Positions 26,321-36,782 of a DNA stretch of 64,000 nt are shown piece by piece. Source of the stretch: JANNXQ01 sp038238555 (lineage in GTDB: Bacteria; Verrucomicrobiota; Verrucomicrobiia; Chthoniobacterales; Chthoniobacteraceae). Within the stretch, counting starts at the first letter, position 1. Each line of letters starts with the position of its first letter. Position numbers and translations under genes: made by a program. The DNA is taken from assembly GCA_038238555.1 (NCBI GenBank), contig JBBRXP010000006.1, positions 1 through 64,000 on the forward strand, given 5' to 3'. Under the pieces are notes generated by a model. That model was not told the origin of the DNA. It saw nothing but the letters and a program-made list of their open reading frames with translations, and made no database searches.

Positions 26321-26738
26321 ATGGCAAATTCCCGCAAACACCACGAAGCCCCCTTTTTTCGAGCGCACCAGCAAGCGCCGTAAGGGGTTTCCATCCGAAA
26401 CGCAGGTCAAAAAGGGCCTGCGGATCGTTCACGGCAACAAGGAGCTTCGCGAGAAGCTCGGCCGCAACGACCCATGCCCGTGCGGTTCCATGCGGAAGTT
26501 CAAGAACTGCTGCATGTGTTCCGGCTGCTTTCGACGGTTCGGACCGCCATTACTTTTTTCCGCGACTGGGCGACCTTTCTCCAAAGATGAAACTCTCAGA
26601 TTGGGCCATCGACTATCAGGCACTCGTAGCAGGCGCGACGACGACTCAGGAGAAACGGGATTCTCTTGGCAACGGAGTGTTGGAGCAGTCTGTCCGCATT
26701 TACAAAATGCTGGTAAAGCGCCCGGTGTGTTTGGATGA
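26321..26738 (+). pseudogene. SEC-C zinc-motif protein, frame broken at a T-run
   Basis: The frame from ATG 26321 reads MANSRKHHEAPFF. After the run of six T near 26355 the coherent sequence continues in the next frame as ERTSKRRKGFPSETQ..., ending with the SEC-C zinc motif (GRNDPCPCGSMRKFKNCC). One extra T explains both. The second frame stays open to 26738, but it overlaps the nuclease gene that starts at 26587, so the true end is probably before that. SEC-C motifs bind zinc in SecA and many small defence-associated proteins. Confidence 0.6.
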
Positions 26739-27309
26739 GATTCCGTGCGGGTCTTTTTTCTATGGCTTGGATTACTACAGCTTTTTAGAGCTGAAAGAGG
26801 CTGTCCCGTTGAACGACACCATTGATGACCGCGTCCTCTTCGCCATCGGCAGTTCGGCCCCAGCCCAAGACAAAAAAGACGCGCGCGTGCGCTTGCGTGG
26901 TTTGATCGGCGCAACGGAGAAACGGTTCGGACCTCAGTTCGACAAGGGCCACTTCATTGCTCGGTCGATTGGAGGAGGCACGGAGGTCAACATCTTTCCC
27001 CAGCGGCGTGATCTCAACCGTGGCTGGTCCGTGCAAGGGCAGCTATTCCGAATGATGGAGGAATACTGTCACATTCATCCGGGCACGCTCTGCTTCAATA
27101 GACCCGATGCCGAGAAACCGAAGCCAGTCCCCCCACGCTGGCAGGACGCCAAGCAAGGAGCCGCCGATTTGCTCATCGAGCTCCCGAACCCGGCGGAAGG
27201 CACGCCCGTTTACATCGCCACCGACGGCGTGGACCACGGAACTCTCGTCCGCCTTCGCGCCTTCGTGCGTGCCGCAGAGCGCTCCGGGCAAAAGATGAAG
27301 CTGCTATAG
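26587..27309 (+). CDS. DNA/RNA non-specific endonuclease-like (beta-beta-alpha metal) protein
   Basis: 240 residues. The motif DKGHFIARSIGGGTEVNIFP, then QRRDLNRGWS, resembles the DRGH/N motif of NUC-family nucleases, with His as general base and Asn as metal ligand. The N-terminal 100 residues are unassigned. In this family the enzyme cuts DNA or RNA non-specifically and is often a toxin or a defence effector. No signal peptide and no immunity gene is visible. It lies between the SEC-C gene and the subtilase gene. Confidence 0.72.
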   Translation: MKLSDWAIDYQALVAGATTTQEKRDSLGNGVLEQSVRIYKMLVKRPVCLDEIPCGSFFYGLDYYSFLELKEAVPLNDTIDDRVLFAIGSSAPAQDKKDARVRLRGLIGATEKRFGPQFDKGHFIARSIGGGTEVNIFPQRRDLNRGWSVQGQLFRMMEEYCHIHPGTLCFNRPDAEKPKPVPPRWQDAKQGAADLLIELPNPAEGTPVYIATDGVDHGTLVRLRAFVRAAERSGQKMKLL

Positions 27310-27438
27310 GCAATTCTGAGTTCACACGGCGGGCGGTTTCGGCTAGGCCAAGCGTGATTCACTGGAGGTTACACCGCCTTCCGTGCGGCAGTTCGCGCGG
27401 CAAGCGGTGGCGGATCGTCCAGAAACCCACAACACATT

Positions 27439-29318
27439 ATGGCGAAGAAGCTCACGAAAGCCCACGCGCTTAACGCGCAAAAACTTCACCCGAAACTCCG
27501 CGTCTTTGCCAACGGTGATCGCGAAGTGAATGCCATCCGAGCCGAACACTGCTCGGGCATTGCCGTGACCACCAAGAAGCTGCTGGCCGACGTGCCGGAG
27601 TTGCGCGGTGACGAAGCCACCCCCGTAGCGCTGAGTGCATTGTCGAAAGCCGCGGCCACTCCCAATACACTCAAGGCCGTGCCGCGAGATGTTGCCGCGA
27701 GTGTTTTCATTCACACTCGTCGGAGCGAAGACGCGCGCACCCTCGCTCCGGTACCCGGCGAAAAAGCGCGTCGCGGCAATTTGATCGCGGCCGACGTGCC
27801 GCTGGGCGACCTCGACGCTGTGGCCGCACACGAGGATGTCCTCTTCATCGAAGCCTCCGAACCGCTGAAGACGCCGCGTCCAGTGAAGATCAATGCTGGC
27901 GTTGCGGCGCCGGCCAAGAGCGTTCGCGTCGTTGGGCGGGAGAAGCTGCACCGCAAAGGTGCGGGAGTGCTCGTGGGTATCATCGACGTCGGCGGGTTCG
28001 ACTTCACTCACCCCGATTTTCGCACGGCGCGCGGCGGCACTCGTTTCCTCCGCATTTGGGACCAAGGTGGCGATCGGCGGCCACCGCCGAAAGCGCAGGG
28101 CTACGGCGCAGAGTTTACCCAGGAGCACCTCGATGCTGCGATCAAAGCCGCGCCGAAGCTTGGTGTTCCGGCCTATGAAATCGAACGCCAATCGCAGTTG
28201 TCGCCGAGTGCTCACGCCACGCACGTCGCCAGCATCGCGGCTGGTAATCGCGGCGTTGCGCCAGCCGCGACGTTGGCCGCTGTCTTAGTTTCACTGCCCG
28301 ACGAGGACTACGATCGGCGGAGTTCCTTTTACGATTCCACGCGCATCGCCCACGCGATGGATTACCTGCTCGCGCTCGGGGAGGAACTCAAACTCCCGGT
28401 CTCGCTGAACGTGAGCCTCGGCACCAACGGCCATGCGCACGATGGTTCAAGCGGGGTAAATCGCTGGCTCGATTCCGCGCTCACGCAGCCAGGTCGCGCA
28501 ATCTGCGTTGCTGCGGGCAACGCGGGCCAGGAGCGGGCGGAGACGCCGGACGACATCGGCTTCATCATGGGCCGAATTCACAGCAGCGGGCGGGTTGCCT
28601 CGCGCGGCCTCGCGCACGATCTCGAATGGATCGTCGTCGGGAACACGACGGTCGATATTTCCGAGAATGAATTGGAGATTTGGTATGGCGCACAGGACCG
28701 CTTTGCCGTTTCCGTGAAACCGCCCGGACGAGATTGGATAGGGCCAATTAGCCCCCGCCAATTTGTCGAGAATCAGCAACTTGCTGACGGCTCTTTCCTG
28801 AGCATTTACAATGAGCTGTATCACCCCGCGAACGGCTCAAACTATATCGGCATCTACCTGTCGCCGCTGTTCAGTGAGAGCGGCGTGGTTGGCGCGAGCG
28901 CTGGCACCTGGACGGTGCGCCTTCACGGCGAAGAAGTCCGTGACGGCACTTTCCACGCATGGATCGAACGCGACGATGCCCGTCCGCTTCGTCGGGTCGG
29001 AGAGCGGGAGCTGATGTCGCGGCGACCGGCACGGAGGTAGTGGCGGCGAACGGATTTAGTGGCGCCGACGATCCTTGGGTGGCGATGACCGGCACCAGCA
29101 TGGCCAGTCCTTACGTGTGCGGAGTTGCTGCACTCATGCTCGCCACGCAGCCCAAGCTGACCGCCGCGCAAATCCTTGGCATCCTGCAACGCACTGCGCG
29201 CCCGCTTCCCGGCACGGATTACCGATGGCGTGACGACGCCGGCTTCGGCGCCATTGACGCGGAAGCGTGCATTCTTGAAGCCAGTCAATTCAACGAACGG
29301 AAGGATCTCACCGTATGA
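27439..29318 (+). pseudogene. Subtilisin-like (S8) serine protease, one frame break
   Basis: The first frame (27439-29040) carries the catalytic Asp (VGIIDVGGFDFTHPDF) and His (SAHATHVASIAAGN). The catalytic Ser motif GTSMASPYVCGVAALML is in another frame that is coherent from about 29010 to 29318. A single indel between about 28975 and 29012 joins them into a 626-residue protease. There is no signal peptide, so it is probably cytosolic. The stop at 29316-29318 overlaps the ATG of the metallo-beta-lactamase gene at 29315. S8 protease/MBL pairs of this kind occur in predicted conflict systems. Confidence 0.8.
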
Positions 29319-30632
29319 AGTTCACCATTTTTCAATCCGACAAAGGCGATTGCATCCTCCTCGAAGCCGAGGACGGAAAGCACATCCTCGTGGATGGCGG
29401 AATGCCAAATTCCTACCCCGAGCACGTCGCCCCAGCACTCGGCAGATTGCGCGATGCCGGCGTCGAACTTGACCTCGTTTATCTCTCTCACATTGATCAG
29501 GACCACATCGGCGGCGTTTTGCGCCTGATGGATAACGAAGCCGCGTGGCGCGTCTTCGATCACCAAACATCCATCGGCAACGCTCAAGCCAAGAAGCCGA
29601 AGGTGCCTCGGCCACCCGTGGTGCATGAAATCTGGCATAACCCTTTCCATGAACAGGTCGGGGAAAACGCGGGCGACATCGCGGACATGCTCGCCACATC
29701 CGCACAGCTTCTTGCCGCGGCTGCTTTGCCCGAGTTGCAAGAGCTTGCGGGAGGAGCATCAGGAACTCGCACTCAGCCAGCTCGAAGCGATGCGATTGAA
29801 GCGCCGCGTCGGCGACGGTCAGCTTAACATCCCTGTGAACAAGCCCTTTGACGGGAAGCTCATGTATGTGCGCTCGAACATTGCCCCTTTTGCGCTCGGC
29901 GGACTTCGCATCTTCATCATCGGCCCGTTCAAGGACGATTTGAGAATCCTGCGCGAGGAGTGGAACGAATATCTCACCGCGCATCGGGATGCCGTGGAGA
30001 AGCTTCAGGACCAAGCCGCGCGGGACGAAGAGAACATGGGCAATGACGTTGCGCGCCTGCTTCGCCGGCTCGAAATCACGGCCACCGTTTTCGGTGATCG
30101 TAAGAATGTTACAGCGCCCAATCTTGCCTCCTTGATGCTCTACGTCGAAGAGCCAAGTGCCGGTGCCACCGATCGCCGCTACCTTCTCACCGGAGACGGC
30201 GCATGGCAGGACATCCTGAGAGGGTTGAAGAAGCACGACAAACTCGACACCGCTACCGGGGGTCTGCATGTGGAGGTGCTCAAAGGTCAGCACCACGGCT
30301 CGGAGAACAACTGGCATGAAGATTTCTGCCGCGCCATCACGGCCGACCACTACGTCTTTTGCGGCAACGGTGAACACGAGAACCCGGACCTTGGTGTCAT
30401 CGACATGGTGCTTGATTCACGAGTCGGCCCAGCCACGAAACGTGGGTCCAATGCGGAAACAGGCAACCCGTTCACGCTCTGGTTTAGCTGTCGCTCGACA
30501 GTCCCGAACAATCAGGCCGCTCAAACACACATGCGGCGCATCGAAAAAATGGTGTCGGCAGCCGCTGTAGCGCACCCCGGAAAGATTCGCTTCCACTTCC
30601 TAGAAGGAAACTCCTTCGACTTCACGGTGTAG
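29315..30632 (+). pseudogene. ComEC-type metallo-beta-lactamase-fold hydrolase, one frame break
   Basis: The first frame (29315 to about 29745) gives MKFTIFQSDKGDCILLEAED and the metal motif LSHIDQDHIGG. The second frame is coherent from about 29740 (LREEHQELALSQLEAMRLKRR) through YLLTGDGAWQ and LKGQHHGSENN to the stop at 30632. One indel near 29745 joins them into roughly 438 residues. The fold resembles the ComEC/Rec2 MBL domain. It is coupled to the subtilase gene by an ATGA overlap, so the two likely act together; the substrate is unknown. Confidence 0.8.
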
Positions 30633-31254
30633 GAGCCGCACCGCCAAAGTGAGCGGACGCCAACTCATGGAGCGCTTCAAGACTGGAGAGCCCGAAGCGA
30701 GATAGAAAATCACTCGTCGTTGCGAACCGCAGGCGCCCGTCGTCGCCGGCGAAGTCTGTGACCAAACGGAGATCGCGCAATTTGACTACCAAGCCGCGTT
30801 TGTCGGCGGCGAAAAGTTGGTCAATTTCGGCTTGGCTGACCGGCTGTTTGAAGGCGATGCAGGCGAGCACTTCGAGCGCGGCTGTGGTGAGATCGGGATT
30901 GCCGCTCGCGCCGGTCTGAGAGCGCAGGTAGTCGGCGAGACGACTGCTCTCGATTTTCGTCGAGAGGAGCGAAACAACGCCGTTGACGATGCGGAGTTGG
31001 AGGCCGACCGGCTCGAGCTGTTGGTTGCACTCCAGGAGCGCGGCGATCAACTCCACGTTTGAGAGCGCAGCCGCCGCCCGGATCTCCGCGCGGACATCCT
31101 CGCGGAAAAACTCGCGCAGCTTTTCCCGCAGCCCGTCCACCGTGAGGCTCTTTCCCGTTGCGAACAGCATTTGGACGACCGCCTTTGAAGCCACCTTCGC
31201 AGTCGCGCCGGTGCCGCTGCGCTTGGTGCGACGGTGCGAAGATACGACGTTCAC
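30622..31254 (-). CDS. ScpB-like chromosome segregation/condensation protein
   Basis: 210 residues with two winged-helix-like halves: LTTAALEVLACIAFKQPVSQ and GLVVKLRDLRLVTDFAGDDGRLRFATTSDFLSRFGL are characteristic of ScpB. ScpB dimers bind ScpA at the SMC heads. It lies downstream of the tyrosine recombinase in the same direction with 3 bp between the genes. No scpA or smc is nearby, so it may be an accessory copy, or it may act with the recombinase. The 3' end overlaps the end of the MBL gene by 11 bp. Confidence 0.8.
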   Translation of the reverse strand: MNVVSSHRRTKRSGTGATAKVASKAVVQMLFATGKSLTVDGLREKLREFFREDVRAEIRAAAALSNVELIAALLECNQQLEPVGLQLRIVNGVVSLLSTKIESSRLADYLRSQTGASGNPDLTTAALEVLACIAFKQPVSQAEIDQLFAADKRGLVVKLRDLRLVTDFAGDDGRLRFATTSDFLSRFGLSSLEALHELASAHFGGAAPTP

Positions 31255-31257
31255 ACG

Positions 31258-32226
31258 TTACGACCGCAGGCTGAGGTTTTCGGCGACGGTCCGAAGACGC
31301 TGCTGGTCCACATGCGTATAGCGCGCCGTCGTCGCGAGGCTCTTGTGCCCGAGGAGCGCCTGCACATCGCGCAAGGTGGCGCCGCGCTCATTAAGAAGCA
31401 GCGTGGCAGCGGTGTGTCGGAGCGGGTGCGCGGAGATGACTGGCACGCCGGCGCGCTGGCAGGCACGCTTGAGCCGCGCGTTGAAGGCTTGATTGCTGAC
31501 CGGTGCGCCGTTCCGGCCGGGAAAGACCAGCGGCGACGCGGCGAAATCCATCCCACCACTCCGAAGGCGAACACCTTTCACGCATTCGAGGAATGCGGAC
31601 CACTCCCGGAGCGCGTCCGATAATTCAGGAATGACCGGCAGATCACGAAACGAGCCTCCCTTGACCTGCATTCGTGTGGCGATCACCGCACCGCCGGGCT
31701 CACGCACCAGCCGCTCCATCGTGAGCTGCGCCCATTCGTGAAAGCGGCAGCCAGTCGGGAACAACGCCTGCGCAAAGTGGAATGCGAGATGATCGAAGTA
31801 ATTGCGGCGGTCCTCTCGCATTACCGCGAGAAGCATCGCGAGTTGCGAAGCGGTGTGATAGCGCAGCTCCGTCTTCTCGATTTGGAACTTCGGCGCGAGG
31901 CATTCCGCGAACGGGTTCGGGGCGCCCAGCACCTTGTAGAGCAGCGCCAGCGCTGCCTTGAGCTGGAGATGATGCGATGCACTCCGACCGCGAGTCGCGC
32001 ACTCGTAAAATTGCCGCGCCTTGTCCATCGGCAATGTTGCCAAGGTAGTATCTTCCGCCGAAGCCCACGAGATGACGGCGATCCAAGTGCGCCGATACGC
32101 AATGAGCGTGTTGGCAGCGAGCTGGCGCTGCTCCGCGGCGGCGATCAGCCTTTGCAGTAATGAGTCCGCCGGCACATCCCGCGCCTCGCACTCTGCTTCA
32201 CCCACTGATGATGGTAATTGGCCCAT
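31258..32226 (-). CDS. Tyrosine recombinase / site-specific integrase (Xer-like)
   Basis: 322 residues. A SAM-like N-terminal core-binding domain (AANTLIAYRRTWIAVISWA) is followed by the catalytic domain with Arg in TGCRFHEWAQLT, HPLRHTAATLLL (HxxR), LLGHKSLATTARYTHV and the Tyr nucleophile in ARYTHV. It is the best candidate for ICE or island integration, although it sits about 30 kb from the tRNA-Gly site. Its promoter region contains a strong inverted repeat at 32259-32278. It is followed by the scpB-like gene. Confidence 0.9.
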   Translation of the reverse strand: MGQLPSSVGEAECEARDVPADSLLQRLIAAAEQRQLAANTLIAYRRTWIAVISWASAEDTTLATLPMDKARQFYECATRGRSASHHLQLKAALALLYKVLGAPNPFAECLAPKFQIEKTELRYHTASQLAMLLAVMREDRRNYFDHLAFHFAQALFPTGCRFHEWAQLTMERLVREPGGAVIATRMQVKGGSFRDLPVIPELSDALREWSAFLECVKGVRLRSGGMDFAASPLVFPGRNGAPVSNQAFNARLKRACQRAGVPVISAHPLRHTAATLLLNERGATLRDVQALLGHKSLATTARYTHVDQQRLRTVAENLSLRS

Positions 32227-32258
32227 TGCCGGTTCACTTCACGCAAGGAGCTAACGTT

Positions 32259-32278
32259 ACAATAATATCTCTTATTGT
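32259..32278. promoter_or_regulatory. Inverted repeat in front of the integrase gene
   Basis: ACAATAA at 32259-32265 and TTATTGT at 32272-32278 are a perfect 7-bp inverted repeat around six bases, 33 bp upstream of the integrase start. A second short hairpin-like pair (AGCAC/GTGCT) follows near 32306-32327. The AT-rich stretch stands out from the GC-rich surroundings. It could be an operator or a recombinase-binding arm. The intergenic stretch 32227-32375 holds no gene. Confidence 0.45.
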
Positions 32279-32375
32279 CTCGCCGCCGGGCCTTTCAGAA
32301 GCAGGCACAGCATTATTGTAGTGCTCGGGAAGTGGGGTCGCAGCACCCCATTGGGGCGTCGGAAAGGTAAGCCTT

Positions 32376-33296
32376 TCACGCATACGCTTGGATTTGCAGA
32401 GCATCCGCATTTTCAGCGACCAGAAGCTTTGCAGCACTGAATCCACCACCCAACACCTTCGCGACCACTGCGTCTCCGATGAGTCGCTCCACCGCGTCCC
32501 GCATCGGCCGCGCGCCGAGGCGGGGATGAAAACCGTGCCGCACCAGGAACGGGAGAACACTCGCGTCCGCTTCGACCATCATCCCCCGCGAGTGCAGGAA
32601 CTCCAACTCGGCCGAGAGCAGCAGCTTCGCGATCTCCAGTTGCACGTCATAACTCAAGCGTCGGAATACGAGCTTCTCGTTGATACGCGCGTAAAGCTCA
32701 GGGCGCATCGTTTGTTGCGCGCGCGTGAGGACGTGGCGTTCCATCGTCGCAAAGCTCGAATGTTGTAGCTCCAAAATGTCCGCTGCTGCGATGTTCGAGG
32801 TCATCACGATGTAGAAGTTGCTCCAGTCCAGGGTTTCGCCGTTGGCCATCGTCACGCGAGCGGCGTCGAGGATTTGGAGAAGAAGATCGAGCACCCGCGG
32901 ATGCGCCTTTTCGATTTCGTCGCACAGCAGCGTCCCGCAGCCGTGCTTGTCGTGCGCCAGTGCAAGCGTGCCGCGCTCGCCCACTTTGCCGCCCAGCAAC
33001 ACGCCGACGCTTTCTTGCGTCTGAAACTCCGACATATCGAAACGGAACAAGTGATCCGGTCCCATGAGGAAATCGGTGAAGCGAATCGTGACCTCGGTTT
33101 TTCCAACGCCAGTCGGGCCGAGGAAAAGAAAGCTGCCGCGTGGGCGGCCAGCTTTTCGCAGCCCGAGTTGCCCGCGCCGCAGGACAGATGCGATCCGCGG
33201 CAGCGCGTGATCTTGTCCACGAATCCCGGCGCCGAGATGGGTTATCAGTCCACGGAGTTTTTCGTGATCGGTGGTGGATTCAGCGGTCGTGCTCAT
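32376..33296 (-). CDS. Single-domain ClpA/ClpB-type AAA+ ATPase
   Basis: 306 residues from ATG 33296 (longer starts at 33317 or 33398 are possible). It has one AAA module: FLFLGPTGVGKTE (Walker A), TLLCDEIEKAHP (Walker B), and the C-terminal D2-small domain RLGARPMRDAVERLI. The double-ring architecture of ClpB and the N-domain are absent. It is divergent from the T4SS genes across a short region with two GCTCC/GGAGC inverted repeats. It presumably serves the element, perhaps in remodelling conjugation or replication complexes. Confidence 0.85.
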   Translation of the reverse strand: MSTTAESTTDHEKLRGLITHLGAGIRGQDHALPRIASVLRRGQLGLRKAGRPRGSFLFLGPTGVGKTEVTIRFTDFLMGPDHLFRFDMSEFQTQESVGVLLGGKVGERGTLALAHDKHGCGTLLCDEIEKAHPRVLDLLLQILDAARVTMANGETLDWSNFYIVMTSNIAAADILELQHSSFATMERHVLTRAQQTMRPELYARINEKLVFRRLSYDVQLEIAKLLLSAELEFLHSRGMMVEADASVLPFLVRHGFHPRLGARPMRDAVERLIGDAVVAKVLGGGFSAAKLLVAENADALQIQAYA

Positions 33297-33297
33297 T

Positions 33298-33311
33298 GCT
33301 CCAAAAGGAGC
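33298..33311. promoter_or_regulatory. GCTCC/GGAGC inverted repeat, copy 1
   Basis: GCTCC-AAAA-GGAGC lies immediately upstream of the AAA ATPase start on the minus strand. It has the same arms as the N6-spaced copies at 33342, 52474 and 60803 but a shorter spacer (four bases). Confidence 0.45.
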
Positions 33312-33341
33312 GAGCATTTTCTGTAATTTTCCACGCAACCC

Positions 33342-33357
33342 GCTCCCAAACGGGAGC
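33342..33357. promoter_or_regulatory. GCTCC-N6-GGAGC inverted repeat, copy 2
   Basis: GCTCCCAAACGGGAGC (six-base arms with a four-base spacer) lies 35 bp upstream of the VirB2 start in the divergent region with the AAA gene. It is a good candidate operator for the conjugation operon. See the related copies at 52474, 60755, 60803 and 61117. Confidence 0.55.
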
Positions 33358-33391
33358 AGTCCCGCGCGCGTGCTCACGTAAGAACGCGGGC

Positions 33392-33688
33392 ATGACAACT
33401 TCGCTATTCCTTACCTCACTGCGCTTCACGCCCATCCTCGCGCAGGCCGCCGGCGGTCTTGCCGAAGGCGCGAGCAAAGCGATGGGCATCGTGATGCTGA
33501 TTGGTTTCATCTTCGGAACCATCTGCGTCGTTGGCGGTGGCTTCGCCATCCGGCGCGGTGATACCGACGCGGGCAAGCTCTCCATCATCGGCGGGCTGAT
33601 CATCGCGGGCGCGCCGGTCATCGTGAAGGCACTCTTCACCGCTTTCGGCCTGGATGGTTCCACGGTCGAGGTGGGCGCGTTCCAATGA
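33392..33688 (+). CDS. trbC: VirB2/TrbC-like pilin subunit
   Basis: 98 residues from ATG 33392. An N-terminal export segment is followed by two hydrophobic helices (SKAMGIVMLIGFIFGTICVVGGGFAIRR, then IIGGLIIAGAPVIVKALFTAFGL), the standard topology of VirB2 pilins. It is the first gene of the mating-pair-formation cluster, with an ATG/stop overlap to the next gene. Length and order (B2-B3-B4) match P-type T4SS operons. Confidence 0.82.
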   Translation: MTTSLFLTSLRFTPILAQAAGGLAEGASKAMGIVMLIGFIFGTICVVGGGFAIRRGDTDAGKLSIIGGLIIAGAPVIVKALFTAFGLDGSTVEVGAFQ

Positions 33689-34038
33689 GAAACGAACTAC
33701 GCTTCTCAGACACCAACAGCGCCGACGACTCCGCGGGCCGCACGTGGGGTCTCGACGGCAATCTGTTTTGGTATGTCGTTGGCGGGGTCTTCGCCTTCGT
33801 TGTGCTGCTGCTCTTCCTTTTCAGCGCAGCGCGGATGAGTTTTGGCGCGTCGCTCGCCATCGCGAGTGCGCCGCTCGCGTTGACGCTCATCTACGTCCTT
33901 GGCTTCCGCCAGGGGAAGCCGCCCGGCTACGACCTCGACCTTGTGGATTACTGGACGAACGGCGCTGGCTTCGCACCAAATCCACGGCTTCAACCGATTC
34001 ACCCGCTTCGCGACGACACCAACAATGTGGCCGATTGA
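33685..34038 (+). CDS. trbD: VirB3/TrbD-like inner-membrane protein
   Basis: 117 residues with two hydrophobic segments (LFWYVVGGVFAFVVLLLFLF and ASLAIASAPLALTLIYVLGF). It lies between the pilin and VirB4 genes, starting in an ATGA overlap and ending inside the VirB4 start. VirB3 anchors VirB4 at the inner membrane. Identification relies mostly on order, size and topology. Confidence 0.78.
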   Translation: MRNELRFSDTNSADDSAGRTWGLDGNLFWYVVGGVFAFVVLLLFLFSAARMSFGASLAIASAPLALTLIYVLGFRQGKPPGYDLDLVDYWTNGAGFAPNPRLQPIHPLRDDTNNVAD

Positions 34039-36782
34039 TGCCATCATCGAGCGGCCGGCGAACGGCTACTTCCTCCGCGATATGCTCGTTTTTAACGGGC
34101 TGAACGCGGGCGGTTTTGTGTCGAAAGGGTTCATCTTCGAGCCGCCCGATTTCAACAACGCTCAGATCGCCGAGCTGAATGAGTTCCAGGATCAGCTATC
34201 GATCCTGCTCGCTTCGCTCAGCGACAACCAACGGCTCCAGGTGCAGTGGTTCTGCGATTCCGACTATCAGCACGAGCTGCTCCGCTACAACGAAGAGACC
34301 AAGCGCGCCACGAACGTCTGGACGCGACGCGCGCGCAACGAACGCTTTGCGCGCTACTGGCAGGCGATGGTCAATCGCCGGCTGCGTCGGCAGCGGCTCA
34401 TCCTCTACATCTCGCGGAAGATCGAGGCTTCCCCGGCGTTCTCCGGGTCGCGTGCGAGCCTCACGAAGCACTACGACTTTTTGCTCGACCAGCTTCAGCA
34501 GGAGTTCGCGCAGGTTCACGAAACGCTCACCGGCATTTTCAGCGGCCAGGGCGCGCGCATCCTTCCGATGTCGAACGCCCAACATTACCGGCACTACACG
34601 GCATTCTTGAATCCATCGCTCGCGGAAAGGTTCGACTACGACGCGCTGGAGACGTTCGATCCGCTGCTCTCGATTCAGGAGAACTGCTGGCACAGCGAGG
34701 GGAACGGCCAGGAGGATTTCGGTTTCTGGATGGACGGGCATTACCACTCCGTCATCGCGCTGACGCGGTGGCCGAAGATGACGTTCCCCGGAGTCATTCA
34801 CCGGCTCACCAATCTGCGGCTGCTCGACTACGCCATCACGGTGAACGTCGATCCGATCCCGATCCGCAAAGAGATCGTGCGAGAGGAGAAGGCGCACGAG
34901 CGCATTGCGGGCGACTATGCGAGCGAGAAGAAGCTCTCGCTGCTCACGGTAATGCAGAAGAAGGAGCGAAAAATCGCGGCGCTGATGCAAGGCCACACGC
35001 TTCCCTTCAACGCGCTCTTCATCGTCCGCGTTTGGGATAAGTCGAAGGCCGGACTTTCGGCGAAGGCGACTGCGATCAAGAACGCGATCAACTCGATGAA
35101 CTCCGCGCAGTATTTCGAGAAGCAGCCTGCCGAGCACGACCAAAAAGCTGTTTTTCCAAACGTGGCCGGGCTGGCTCTGGGGTCGCTACGAGCATCGCAA
35201 GCTCTACGCCGAACATCACTACCTCGCCGACATGCTACCGGTGAACGCGACGTTCACCGGGCATCTCGAAACAGCCGAAGCAATCTACGACGGCAACGCT
35301 TCCAACCTCGTCGGCATCAAAACCTTCGCGGGATCTGGAGGCGAGCAGACCCCGCAGCACGCCGTGCTGCTCGGGATGAGCGGCGCTGGGAAGTCGGTGA
35401 CGATGTGCGACCTGCTTTCGCAGACCGAATTGTATTTCGACTACACGGTGCTGATCGAGGAAGGGCTCTCCTACGGCATTTACACGAAGACCGTCGATCC
35501 GAACGCCGAGCCGATCATTCTCCAGCCGGACGGCACGCTCACGATCAACTACCTCGACACCAGCGGACTGCCGCTCACGCCGCTCCATCTCTCCACTGCA
35601 ACGTCGCTCGTTGCTCGCATGGCGGGCGTCAGCGCAGACGAAGAGAAGCGAATGCTACGACAGGCGCGGATCGCCAAGTATCTCAATCAGCTCTACGAGG
35701 ACGCGCACCAGGACTGGACGAATCGCTACCCGGAGAAGGTGCTGAAAGTCGCGCGCCACGCCTGTGCGCTCGCCGCTTACCGCCGCGACCGGCTTCCGCC
35801 CGGTGCAACCTCGCTCGATGCCTTCGCCGATTTCCGCGACTGGTATCGCGCCCACGAGGACGAAGCCCACACCTTCCTCATGAGCTTCGGCGAACCCGAG
35901 GTGCTCAGATTCTCCAAAGACCCGAACACCGCTCGGGAAGTTAGGAACTTGGCATTTTCCTACTTCACACCTTCCGAATATCCGACTCACCGTATGCTTC
36001 AGGAGTTGATGCAGCTTGAGGCGTCCGGCGCAGACAAGGAGCAGATCCTTCAGCTCGCGACGCTGCTCCTGCCGTGGTGCCGTGAAGGGAACTACGGCCC
36101 GCTCTTCGACGGCGAATCGAACATCTCGCTCACCGGAAAGATCGCTCACTTTGAACTCGGCTACATTCCAGAGTCGGCCAAGGAGCTGAAGTCAGCGGCC
36201 GGCTTTCTCATTACGAACTACACGCGGCAGCACATCATCACGATGCCGCGGGCGCTGCGGAAGCGGAACGTCTATGAAGAAGTCGCGCGCTTCCTCGACA
36301 TCCCGGAGGGCGAGAAGATCGTGAAGGAGAGCTACGCGCAGATGCGCAAGTTCAACACCTGGAACATTTCAATCGTCCAGCAATACAGCCGCTTCAAGGA
36401 GAGCCGGATTCGCTCCGCGGTTTTCGGAAACAGCCGCCAGTTCTTTATGATGCGGCAGAATGACCGTGCGGACTTGGAAGACATTTCGCGCGACGTGGCG
36501 CTGCCTGAGATCACGAAGCAGACGATCATGGCCTATCCGCCGCCCGATCAGCAGACCGGACAGAAATTCGCGGCATTTACCTACTATCACACCGACATGC
36601 TGCGGCCCATCTGCGGCACGGTGCATAACATCGCCTCGGCGGAGATGCTGTATTGCAGCAGCACGAGCGGTGAACACTTCGAGCGGCGCGCCCGTCAGCT
36701 CAAGGCGCACGGCGACATCATCGAAGGCATCGTCACTCACGCGCAAAAGCCGACTGCTACGGAGGAAGCTCCAACGGTATGA
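34025..36782 (+). pseudogene. trbE: VirB4/TrbE conjugation ATPase, one frame break
   Basis: The first frame (from ATG 34025, MWPIDAIIERPANGYF) covers the N-terminal half. It goes out of frame near 35137-35150 beside runs of A5 and T5. The second frame (coherent from LFFQTWPGWLWGRYEHRKLYAEHHY) continues to 36782 with the Walker A LLGMSGAGKSV, and VLIEEGLSYGIYTKTVDP and IISIVQQYSRFKES-like segments in the motor domain. Restoring one base gives about 918 residues, a normal VirB4 length. It powers pilus assembly and substrate transfer. The stop overlaps the next gene's ATG. Confidence 0.88.
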
